DNA of 5,880 nucleotides from Aquificaceae bacterium (lineage in GTDB: Bacteria > Aquificota > Aquificia > Aquificales > Aquificaceae). Shown one piece after another: positions 1 through 5,637 of this stretch. Where the stretch lies: NCBI GenBank assembly GCA_027049085.1, contig JALTVH010000087.1, positions 1 through 5,880 of the forward strand, given 5' to 3'. A model generated the notes under the pieces. That model was given only the letters and a program-made list of their open reading frames with translations, was not told the DNA's origin and searched no databases. How positions within the stretch are numbered: position 1 is the stretch's first letter; each line of letters opens with the position of its first letter. A program made the translations under genes and the position numbers.

Positions 1-120
1 AGAAAGGGGATGGGTCTTGGACTTGCAATTAGTAAGAGGATCGCTGACTTCCTTGGAGCAGACCTGACCATAAAGAGTGAGAGGGGGAAGGGAACCACTG
101 CAGAGATCTCTTTGCCTTAA
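1..120 (+). CDS. Sensor histidine kinase, C-terminal end only (5' part outside window)
   Basis: An open frame enters from the left edge and stops with TAA at 118-120, giving 39 residues. It reads RKGMGLGLAISKRIADFLGA and continues to a TTAEISLP end. The GLGLAISK segment is the G2 box of the HATPase_c (GHKL) ATP-binding domain, and the following alternating hydrophobic strand with GKGTTAEISLP is the usual last strand of a histidine kinase. The protein would use ATP to autophosphorylate a histidine and pass the phosphate to a response regulator. Sensor domain, H box and N box are outside the window, so the signal cannot be named. A response regulator gene lies convergently at 353-1024 and could be its partner, but kinase and regulator are normally in the same direction, so the pairing is only inference. 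No terminator hairpin is visible after the stop; the next gene begins 62 bases on. Confidence 0.85.
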   Translation, partial: RKGMGLGLAISKRIADFLGADLTIKSERGKGTTAEISLP

Positions 121-167
121 CGAAAGCTTAACCTGAATTCCATAAGTTATTTGACGACAGAAAAAAT

Positions 168-173
168 AGGAGG
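168..173 (+). promoter_or_regulatory. Strong Shine-Dalgarno site (AGGAGG) for the small gene at 183
   Basis: AGGAGG lies 9 bases before the TTG at 183. It is the best ribosome binding site in the window. It is the main reason to accept TTG rather than the GTG two codons later (189), which would sit 15 bases away. Confidence 0.7.
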
Positions 174-182
174 AAGTAAAGA

Positions 183-371
183 TTGAGAGTGGTTAAAGTA
201 AAGGACAGAAGGTCAAGGGAGAGAATTGAGAGAAAATTCCTTGAGAAAAGGAAAATCATCGCTGTTATAAGCGACCTCAAAGACCTCAAGAGCGAGCTTG
301 TCAAAAAAGCAAATGTGGTAATTGTAGATGAGAGCCAGGAGAGCAGGAATAGTCATGCCTCAAATTTGTAA
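183..371 (+). CDS. Small hypothetical protein, 62 aa, TTG start
   Basis: I do not recognise this protein. It has a very basic N-terminal helix (about residues 5-24, rich in Arg, Lys and Glu), then KIIAVISDL (residues 24-32, likely beta strand), an amphipathic helix (about 33-43), and ANVVIVDE (43-50, likely strand), ending in a polar tail. That is a minimal beta-alpha-beta unit of the kind found in small Rossmann-like or receiver-like folds, but no catalytic motif is visible and there is no signal peptide or membrane segment. Support for a real gene is the AGGAGG site at 168-173 with 9-base spacing and the position just after a histidine kinase in the same direction. The stop lies 19 bases inside the convergent response regulator gene. 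The start is TTG; there is no ATG in the frame. Function unknown; co-transcription with the kinase is possible. Confidence 0.6.
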   Translation: MRVVKVKDRRSRERIERKFLEKRKIIAVISDLKDLKSELVKKANVVIVDESQESRNSHASNL

Positions 372-1024
372 CCAAAGCCTCTGACAGTCTTAATAAACCT
401 CCCGTAATCTCCGAGCTTGTCCCTGAGGTGCTTTATGTGCACATCCACCGTCCTGTCGCCCGCTTCGTGCTCGTATCCCCACACCATTTCAATTAGCCTG
501 TCCCTGCTGACAGGCTTTCCGTAGTTCTCAAGGAGGAACTTCAAAATTTTGAACTCAGAAGGCGTGAGTTTAACTTCCTTTCCTCCAACCATTACCTTCA
601 CTTTTTCAGTGTCAACCTCAAGACCACTCACCCTAAAGACCTTTCCTTCTTTCCCCTTGCCTACCCTTCTCATAACTGCGTTCACCCTTGCGATGAGTTC
701 TTTTACAGAGAAGGGCTTGGTAATGTAGTCGTCCGCCCCGAGGTCAAAGCCTTTTAGCTTGTCTTCCTCAGAGACCCTTGCTGTAAGAAAGATCACAGGG
801 ATATCGGAGAGGTCAGGTCTGTTCTTTATAAAGTTCGCTATCCTGAAGCCGTCAAAGTCAGGGAGCATAACGTCAATTATCACGAGGTCGGGTGTTTCCT
901 TCTCAACCGCCCTGAAGAACTCAAGCGCCTTCAAGAAGCGATCTACCTCAAAACCCTGACTCTTAAGAGCCTCCCTGACAACAAGGGCTATGTCATCATC
1001 ATCTTCTATAAGAAAGACCCTCAT
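353..1024 (-). CDS. OmpR/PhoB-family two-component response regulator
   Basis: A complete 223-residue DNA-binding response regulator. The N-terminal receiver domain (about 1-118) has the acidic pair in IEDDDD (residues 6-11), phosphoacceptor Asp51 in VIIDVMLPDFDG, switch Thr81 in FLTAR, Tyr100, and conserved Lys103 in ITKPF. The C-terminal winged helix (about 129-222) has LTPSEFKILKFLLEN, the recognition-helix region RTVDVHIKHLRDKLG (about 191-205) and the wing KTVRGFGYKF. This is the PhoB/OmpR layout at full length, with nothing missing. Its ATG overlaps the arsC stop by 4 bases (ATGA), with an AAGGGG ribosome site a few bases upstream, so it is probably translated in coupling with arsC. The target genes cannot be read from sequence. 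A phosphate- or arsenate-related role (PhoB-like) is suggested only by the arsC neighbour; the convergent kinase fragment at 1-120 is a possible partner. Confidence 0.95.
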   Translation of the reverse strand: MRVFLIEDDDDIALVVREALKSQGFEVDRFLKALEFFRAVEKETPDLVIIDVMLPDFDGFRIANFIKNRPDLSDIPVIFLTARVSEEDKLKGFDLGADDYITKPFSVKELIARVNAVMRRVGKGKEGKVFRVSGLEVDTEKVKVMVGGKEVKLTPSEFKILKFLLENYGKPVSRDRLIEMVWGYEHEAGDRTVDVHIKHLRDKLGDYGRFIKTVRGFGYKFEA

Positions 1025-1449
1025 GGTTCCCCTTTGCCGAAGGTCTCTTCAATCCAGATCTTTATCTGGTCCCTTACCTTCCTGAAAAACTCAAGCTTTT
1101 CTTCCTTCGTTCCCTCGTAGCTGGAGGGGTCTTGGAAGCTCTTGTGGATATGCTTCTTCCCGCCCGCAAAGTAGGGGCACTCCTCCTTAGCGCTGTCGCA
1201 GACAGTAACAACATAGTCAAACTCCTCTCCTTCAAACTCCTCAAGGCTCTTTGACCTGTGGCTTGAGATGTCAATTCCTATCTCTTTCATCACCTCGACC
1301 GCAAGAGGATTCACACCTGAGGGCTTTGTCCCGGCGCTGAAGGCTTGGTATCTATCACCGAACAGGTGGTTCAAAATTCCCTCCGCCATCTGGGATCGTG
1401 CTGAGTTGTGGGTGCAGATGAAGAGGACCTTTGAACGCTTGCTTTCCAT
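1021..1449 (-). CDS. arsC: Arsenate reductase, thioredoxin-coupled, LMW tyrosine phosphatase fold
   Basis: A 142-residue protein predicted to reduce arsenate to arsenite in the cytoplasm, with thioredoxin as reductant. The phosphate-binding loop is CTHNSARS: Cys12 and Arg18 form the CX5R motif of the low-molecular-weight phosphatase fold. Two further cysteines, Cys84 and Cys91 in VTVCDSAKEECPYF, have the spacing of Cys82 and Cys89 of S. aureus pI258 ArsC (Cys10 is the nucleophile there). Asp107 in FQDPS matches the general-acid DP motif. The complete triad argues for a true redox ArsC rather than a plain tyrosine phosphatase. Compared with my recollection of pI258 ArsC, the potassium-site positions Thr63 and Asp65 are Arg65 and Lys67 here. 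The gene starts 1 base after the hisA stop and overlaps the response regulator start by 4 bases. No arsenite exporter or ArsR is in view, so a complete ars operon is not shown. Confidence 0.92.
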   Translation of the reverse strand: MESKRSKVLFICTHNSARSQMAEGILNHLFGDRYQAFSAGTKPSGVNPLAVEVMKEIGIDISSHRSKSLEEFEGEEFDYVVTVCDSAKEECPYFAGGKKHIHKSFQDPSSYEGTKEEKLEFFRKVRDQIKIWIEETFGKGEP

Positions 1450-1450
1450 C

Positions 1451-2164
1451 TTACAGCTTCAAACCTTCCACAGGGATCCATCCCTCATAGATCGCCTTAC
1501 CGACTACAACGCCTTCAACAAGACCGTACAGCCTCTTAACGTCTTCTACAGAAGAGACACCTCCTGAAGCTATAACCGGCTTCTTCACCGCTGATTTAAT
1601 TTCTCTGTAAGGTCTCACATCAACGCCCTCAAGGCTCCCGTCCCTCTCTATGATTGTGTAGAGGTAGCCCCATATAGTCTGGTGATCATATTTTCCCGCA
1701 AGCTCCTGAGGTGTTAAAGAGCTTGCTTCCTTCCACCCTCCAACTGCCACCTTTCCCCCTCTGGAATCAATGGAAAGGATAATCTTCTCCGGGAAGTCAC
1801 CGATAATCCTCTCAAACTCATCAGGATTTTTAATAGCAAGGGTTCCAATGACCGCGTAATCTATCCCCTCATCAAAAAGAACTTTTACAGAGCTGTAACT
1901 CCTCAATCCACCACCGACCTCAATTCTGCCCTTAAACACAGAACGGATCTTCTTTATGTATTCAAGATTCTCTGGCTTCCCAGCCTCCGCACCATCAAGG
2001 TCAACAACGTGAAGTCTCTGAAATCCAGCCTCCTGAAAGATACGCGCCACTTCCTGGGGCTCATAGGGATATTCCTTTACACTGGAAAAGTCCCCTTTGT
2101 AGAGCCTCACAACCCTACCATGACTGATGTCAATAGCGGGGATCAGGAACCTGCGGAGATCCAT
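1451..2164 (-). CDS. hisA: ProFAR isomerase (HisA), histidine biosynthesis
   Basis: A 237-residue (beta/alpha)8-barrel enzyme catalysing the Amadori rearrangement of ProFAR to PRFAR, the fourth step of histidine synthesis. The usual length is about 240. The catalytic pair is visible: Asp12 in IPAIDIS and Asp133 in SIDSRGG. The phosphate-binding glycines are in EVGGGLRS (82-89) and IASGGVSS near the C-terminus, and the strand-6 TIIERDGSLEG segment carries Thr170 and the conserved RDG. HVVDLDGA at 52-59 is also typical. HisF shares the fold, but the DLDGA and SIDSRGG motifs and the order of segments favour HisA. It starts with ATG preceded by AAGGGA (2171-2176, read on the - strand, 6-base spacing). 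It is the first gene of the apparent hisA-arsC-regulator operon; no other his gene is in the window. Its start is 25 bases from the divergent gene at 2190. Confidence 0.95.
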   Translation of the reverse strand: MDLRRFLIPAIDISHGRVVRLYKGDFSSVKEYPYEPQEVARIFQEAGFQRLHVVDLDGAEAGKPENLEYIKKIRSVFKGRIEVGGGLRSYSSVKVLFDEGIDYAVIGTLAIKNPDEFERIIGDFPEKIILSIDSRGGKVAVGGWKEASSLTPQELAGKYDHQTIWGYLYTIIERDGSLEGVDVRPYREIKSAVKKPVIASGGVSSVEDVKRLYGLVEGVVVGKAIYEGWIPVEGLKL

Positions 2165-2175
2165 TTTTAGTCCCT

Positions 2176-2181
2176 TATAAT
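2176..2181 (+). promoter_or_regulatory. Possible -10 element (TATAAT) in the 25-base divergent gap
   Basis: A perfect TATAAT lies 8 bases before the ATG at 2190. Used as a sigma-70 -10 box it would start transcription around 2187-2189, giving an mRNA with almost no leader. No good -35 hexamer is found 16-18 bases upstream (best is about 2 of 6 matches), so this is a weak call in an A+T-rich spot. The first base overlaps the hisA ribosome site on the other strand. Confidence 0.3.
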
Positions 2182-2189
2182 AATAGCAG

Positions 2190-2627
2190 ATGAAAAAGAT
2201 ACTGCTCAGCTTCGGACTCGCTTTCCTTACAGCTTCGGCATCGGTAGCTCAGGATACTGCCTATTCAGGAAAGTTCCTCGTTGAGAGAGTTTACCTAATG
2301 CCCTTTGTTTTCAAGTACTCAGCCCAGCTCGGCCTTGATAAAAAGCAGATAGATACCCTTAAAGAATTCGTTAAAGAACACGAGAAAAAAGTTAGCCAGA
2401 ATGCTCAGCTTATAGAATACCTTGATAGAAAGGCAAAAATTCTTATCCTTAACGGCGGTAAGGAGGAAGAACTCAGGCAGGTCCTTGCGGACATCGCTTA
2501 TCTGAAAACGGAACTCTCTTTGATGAACGCAGAAAGCATCAGGTTCATTAAGAAAACCCTAACCAAGGAGCAGTTTGAGAAATTAAAGGACATCATCGTT
2601 ATTAGACTCTTTGAACTGAGCCAGTGA
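2190..2627 (+). CDS. Secreted Spy/CpxP-like LTxxQ periplasmic protein
   Basis: A 145-residue exported protein. The N-terminus is a signal peptide: MKK, a hydrophobic core ILLSFGLAFLTASA, and a likely cleavage after Ala20 (SVA/QD). The mature part is almost all helical and charged. It carries two copies of the LTxxQ-type motif, LGLDKKQ (47-53) and LTKEQ (124-128), each followed by an amphipathic helix, with a helical hairpin between (about 56-120). This is the layout of the CpxP/Spy/ZraP superfamily, periplasmic chaperones or envelope-stress and metal-stress sensors. The match is by motif and architecture, not close identity. MKKILL fixes the start, but no Shine-Dalgarno site precedes it (TAATAGCAG then ATG), so initiation may be leaderless. 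Its stop overlaps the next gene's GTG (GTGA). Client or ligand is unknown, and I see no His or Cys cluster for metal binding. Confidence 0.72.
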   Translation: MKKILLSFGLAFLTASASVAQDTAYSGKFLVERVYLMPFVFKYSAQLGLDKKQIDTLKEFVKEHEKKVSQNAQLIEYLDRKAKILILNGGKEEELRQVLADIAYLKTELSLMNAESIRFIKKTLTKEQFEKLKDIIVIRLFELSQ

Positions 2628-3385
2628 AAGTTGAAGTTCTATACACCACCAATACGGGTCGGCTCAGGGTAAGCAACGAGGACGCCCTGCTTATCAGTGA
2701 CAGGGTTGTTGCGGGTGTTTCTCTCACGGATCCACAAAGCCTTAGTCTGGAGTTTCAGGACACCGCAAAGTTTTTCGTTGCGGACGGCCTTGGAGGGCTT
2801 CCCTGCGGGGATGTTGCAAGCAGGTTAACTCTTGAGTACATTAGGGATTCAGGTTATGAAGGTAACAACCTTCACGAATTTTTTAGCGGTGCGGTAAGCA
2901 GGCTAAAGGAATTCTCGGAAAAGGAAAGCAGATGCTGGAATATGGCAACGGCGGTTGCGGGGATATTTATGAGTCCTCAAAAAACTGTAGCTGTAAATAT
3001 AGGGGACTGCAGGGTGTACCTCCTGAGAAACGGAAGCTTTGAGCTCCTGACCCGGGACCATACAGAAGCCTTTGAGCTTTATGAAAGGGGAAAGATGACT
3101 CTCCTGGAACTGAGAGAGCATCCCCTGAGAAACTTCATGACTTCAGCGATCTCAACCGATGGTTTTCAGGAGCTTTACAGCTATGAGCTTGAAACAAGGG
3201 AAGGTGACACATTTCTTATTTGCTCCGACGGATTCTGGGACGAGATCCCTGAAAACACTATGCTTGAATCCCTCCAGTTACCCCTGAGCGAGGCAGGTAA
3301 CTGCCTCTTCACCAGAGCACTTAGAGGTGGAAGAGACAACGTAAGCTTTATAATTGTCAGAGTTCTCTCTCTACAACAAAGTTGA
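2624..3385 (+). CDS. PP2C-family (PPM) Ser/Thr protein phosphatase
   Basis: A 253-residue cytoplasmic, metal-dependent protein phosphatase of the Stp/PrpC type, expected to remove phosphate from Ser/Thr using two Mn or Mg ions. The PP2C motifs are all present in order: GRLRVSNEDALL (Asp20), FVADGLGGLPCGD (Asp54-Gly55), MATAVAGIF (about 107), VNIGDCRVYLLRNG (Asp128), LLTRDHT (141-147), LICSDGFWDEI (Asp202) and GGRDNVSFIIV (Asp238-Asn239). Length is that of a stand-alone bacterial PP2C; there is no sensor, transmembrane or SpoIIE-type partner domain. It starts at GTG in a 4-base overlap with the upstream periplasmic protein gene, so translation is probably coupled. No Ser/Thr kinase gene is in the window, so the substrate is unknown. 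The last 29 bases overlap the convergent prenyl synthase gene. Confidence 0.93.
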   Translation: MKVEVLYTTNTGRLRVSNEDALLISDRVVAGVSLTDPQSLSLEFQDTAKFFVADGLGGLPCGDVASRLTLEYIRDSGYEGNNLHEFFSGAVSRLKEFSEKESRCWNMATAVAGIFMSPQKTVAVNIGDCRVYLLRNGSFELLTRDHTEAFELYERGKMTLLELREHPLRNFMTSAISTDGFQELYSYELETREGDTFLICSDGFWDEIPENTMLESLQLPLSEAGNCLFTRALRGGRDNVSFIIVRVLSLQQS

Positions 3386-4283
3386 TTATCTTTTCTATCT
3401 CATCCCTGAAATCGTTACTCGGAAAGTCCTTTAAAAACTCCTGAACCTTTTCTATTTCTTCCCTTGCTCGTTCTCTGGTAAGTTCAGTTCCTCCCTCTTC
3501 GATGACTTTCATCCTGAGGCTTTCAACTTCGTCCCTTGACGGATTCTGCTTCCTCAGAACGGACTTAATGTACTCTGCTCCTATCCTTTTCGCAACAGAT
3601 ATTAGCGGATAGGTTGCTTTCCCTTCAAGAAGGTCGTTGCCGACTGGCTTTCCTGTTTTGCGTGCATCACCGGCATAGTCAAGGAGGTCATCTATTAGCT
3701 GGAAAGCACGCCCTAGCCGGATCCCAATTTCCCAGAGCCTTTTGTTATTTGTGGTTCCGGCACACATACCGCCGACTGCCATACATGAACCAAAAAGTGC
3801 ACCTGTCTTGCCATCTATAATCCTGAAATACTCCTCTTCTGAAATAAGGTCACCGATCCTGCTCAGCTCAAGAACCTGAGCCTGAGCCATTTTCATGACT
3901 GCCCTGCTTACAATCCCGATCATCTCCATGTTTCCGTGCTGAGTGAACAGGTTGAGTGCCCTTGCGTACATGTAATCCCCCGTCAGCACAGCTACTTCAT
4001 TTCCAAAAACACGGTTTGCGGTGCCCCTTCCTCTCCTTTCCTCTGCACCGTCAACAACATCATCGTGGAGGAGTGATGCGGTGTGTATGTACTCAATACC
4101 AACTCCGAGAGGAATGGCTTTCTCTGGATCGCCTCCGCACATACCACAGGTTAGGACCGTCAGTAGAGGCCTCAGGCGTTTGCCTCCGCCGTCAAAGAGG
4201 TAATTGGCGGTTTCAAGAACAAGCCTTATATCAGGCTCAAGGAGATCCCTAAGTTCTTTTTCAACCCGCTCAAGCCAGCTCAT
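3357..4283 (-). CDS. ispB: Trans-polyprenyl diphosphate synthase, probably long-chain
   Basis: A 308-residue all-helical enzyme that condenses isopentenyl diphosphate units onto an allylic primer. Motifs in order: GGGKRLRP (32-39), first aspartate-rich motif HDDVVD (Asp74, Asp75, Asp78), GDYMYARAL (102-110), GKTG (158-161), FQLIDDLLD (194-202) as second aspartate-rich motif, and GKPVGNDLLEGKATYP. The residues 5 and 4 before the first motif are Ala69 and Ser70. Short-chain enzymes usually have a bulky aromatic there; Ala/Ser is found in octaprenyl-type synthases, so the product is probably a long C35-C40 side chain for a quinone. The chain length is inference, and the symbol is used in that sense. 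The ATG lies 8 bases after the 3' end of the tRNA-Arg gene, with only a weak GAG as ribosome site. Its 3' end overlaps the PP2C gene. Confidence 0.9.
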   Translation of the reverse strand: MSWLERVEKELRDLLEPDIRLVLETANYLFDGGGKRLRPLLTVLTCGMCGGDPEKAIPLGVGIEYIHTASLLHDDVVDGAEERRGRGTANRVFGNEVAVLTGDYMYARALNLFTQHGNMEMIGIVSRAVMKMAQAQVLELSRIGDLISEEEYFRIIDGKTGALFGSCMAVGGMCAGTTNNKRLWEIGIRLGRAFQLIDDLLDYAGDARKTGKPVGNDLLEGKATYPLISVAKRIGAEYIKSVLRKQNPSRDEVESLRMKVIEEGGTELTRERAREEIEKVQEFLKDFPSNDFRDEIEKIINFVVEREL

Positions 4284-4291
4284 GTCTCAAG

Positions 4292-4364
4292 AGTGCCCGG
4301 CGGGACTTGAACCCGCGACCCCGGGGTCCGGAGCCCCGTGCTCTATCCGCTGAGCTACGGGCAC
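4292..4364 (-). tRNA. tRNA-Arg (anticodon CCG)
   Basis: Read on the - strand, the cloverleaf is complete: acceptor GTGCCCG pairs with CGGGCAC (7 of 7); U8-A9; D stem GCTC/GAGC with loop AGCGGATA; anticodon stem CGGGG/CCCCG with loop CTCCGGA, anticodon CCG (codon CGG, Arg); 5-base variable loop; T stem GCGGG/CCCGC with loop TTCAAGT. A20 in the D loop, an arginine identity element in E. coli, is present. CCA is not encoded. The base at the discriminator position is T, unusual for Arg (normally A or G). The gene begins 2 bases after the pncB stop and ends 8 bases before the prenyl synthase start, so it is probably released from a polycistronic RNA. Confidence 0.96.
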
Positions 4365-4366
4365 TA

Positions 4367-5635
4367 CTATTTTATGATAACCTCATACTCTCCCCCGCTG
4401 AGACCCCTCAGGTCAGGAGGGAGTCCCTTGAGCTCTTGCATAAGCGTGTCCCTCAGTTCTTTAAGAGAGGGAAGATCACGGACAAGCCTTCCACCATCAA
4501 TGATCTTCTCCACAAGGGGATCGCCCTCCTGAGTGTCGCCATAGCGAACAACCGCATCCCTCTCCATCTGTCCCCCGCTAATCTGCCTGAAGACCTGCCT
4601 CTTGAAGGGAAAGGTAGCTTTCCCGGGGCTTGTTTTGACTTTGGGTTCTCCATCGTATTCCACGAGCTTGTAAGCCATGTCAAGGTAGGGTGCATCAGCA
4701 GAGGTTATGAACTTTGTTCCCACGCCGAAGGCGTCTATTGGTACCCCTTCATCGATCCATTCTTTAATTGTGTATTCATCAACGCCCCCGCTAACGATGA
4801 TCTTCACATCCCTGAGACCGCCGGAATTAAGGATTCTTCGGACTTCCCTGGCAAGGTAAGGTATGTCACCGCTGTCAAGGCGAACGCCCACAACGGGCAC
4901 ACCCTGGCGGGCAAGCTGGACGGTTTTTTTAGCCGCTTCAAGGGTATCGTATGTGTCCAGTAGAAAAACCGAATTATGGGGAAAGCTTCGTGCAAAGGCT
5001 CTGAAGGCTTCCTCTTCCCTGTCAAAGATCATTATGTATGAGTGAGCGACGGTGCCAAAGACCGGGATGTTCCAGCGGGCGCCGGCCTCAAGGTTTGAGG
5101 TTCCATCAAAGCCTGCAACGTAAGAGGCTCTCGCCGCGTAAATCCCAGCCTCAAGTCCATGGGCTCTTCTAAAGCCAAAGTCAACGAGTGAACGACCTCC
5201 AGCTGAGAGATAGATCCTTACCGCCTTTGAGGCAACGGTTGTCTGGAAGTGAATGACGTTTATTACCAGGGTCTCAAGGATCTGGGCATCGGGAAGAGGT
5301 GCCTCAACCTGAATGAGAGGTTCGTTCTGGAAGACAATCCTCCCCTCGGGGATGGCATATATGTTGCCCTCAAATCGGTAATCCTTGAGGTAGCCGAGGA
5401 AGTCGTCGCTGAACCTTTGGAGGCTCTTGAGGTAATTTATTTCCCTGTCGGTGAACCTGAACCTCTCAATGCCTTCTAAGAGCGTTTCTAAACCGCAACA
5501 TACAAGAAAATTCCTGTTAGGTGGGAGTTTTCTAACAAAGAGGCTGAAAACCGCCCTTCCTGCTTTCCCGTTCTCAAGGTAACTCTGGGCCATTGTGAGC
5601 TCGTAAAGGTCAGTGCAAAGACCCAGAGCCTCCAT
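4367..5635 (-). CDS. pncB: Nicotinate phosphoribosyltransferase (NAD salvage)
   Basis: A 422-residue enzyme that joins nicotinate to PRPP, with ATP, to make nicotinate mononucleotide (Preiss-Handler salvage of NAD). Family motifs: TDLYELTMAQ (8-17), RNFLVCCGLE (41-50), FDGTSNLEA (about 176-184), FGTVAHSYIM with the autophosphorylated His198, LLDTYDT (225-231), VRLDSGD (251-257), SGGVDE (282-287) and FGVGTKF (303-309). Nicotinamide phosphoribosyltransferase is related, but these motifs and the length fit the nicotinate enzyme. The frame also has a TTG two codons upstream (5641), preceded by an in-frame TAG. I prefer the ATG at 5635, which has TTGAGA just before it, though the ribosome site is weak either way. 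It follows the histidine-rich frame by 2 bases and precedes tRNA-Arg by 2 bases. Confidence 0.94.
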   Translation of the reverse strand: MEALGLCTDLYELTMAQSYLENGKAGRAVFSLFVRKLPPNRNFLVCCGLETLLEGIERFRFTDREINYLKSLQRFSDDFLGYLKDYRFEGNIYAIPEGRIVFQNEPLIQVEAPLPDAQILETLVINVIHFQTTVASKAVRIYLSAGGRSLVDFGFRRAHGLEAGIYAARASYVAGFDGTSNLEAGARWNIPVFGTVAHSYIMIFDREEEAFRAFARSFPHNSVFLLDTYDTLEAAKKTVQLARQGVPVVGVRLDSGDIPYLAREVRRILNSGGLRDVKIIVSGGVDEYTIKEWIDEGVPIDAFGVGTKFITSADAPYLDMAYKLVEYDGEPKVKTSPGKATFPFKRQVFRQISGGQMERDAVVRYGDTQEGDPLVEKIIDGGRLVRDLPSLKELRDTLMQELKGLPPDLRGLSGGEYEVIIK

Positions 5636-5637
5636 TC

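Noticed and set aside
121..182. Possible promoter between the kinase fragment and the small gene (TTGACG at 151)
   Set aside because: TTGACG resembles a -35 box, but no -10 box fits at 16-18 bases: that stretch is the AGGAGG ribosome site. Read-through from the kinase is simpler.
759..959. Short open frames antisense to the response regulator, arsC, PP2C and prenyl synthase genes
   Set aside because: All are covered by well-supported genes on the other strand and lack good ribosome sites and recognisable domains.
4307..4963. A 218-codon open frame on the + strand across the tRNA and pncB
   Set aside because: It lies fully antisense to tRNA-Arg and to pncB, whose motifs are unmistakable. Its predicted protein has no recognisable domain, so it is a shadow frame.
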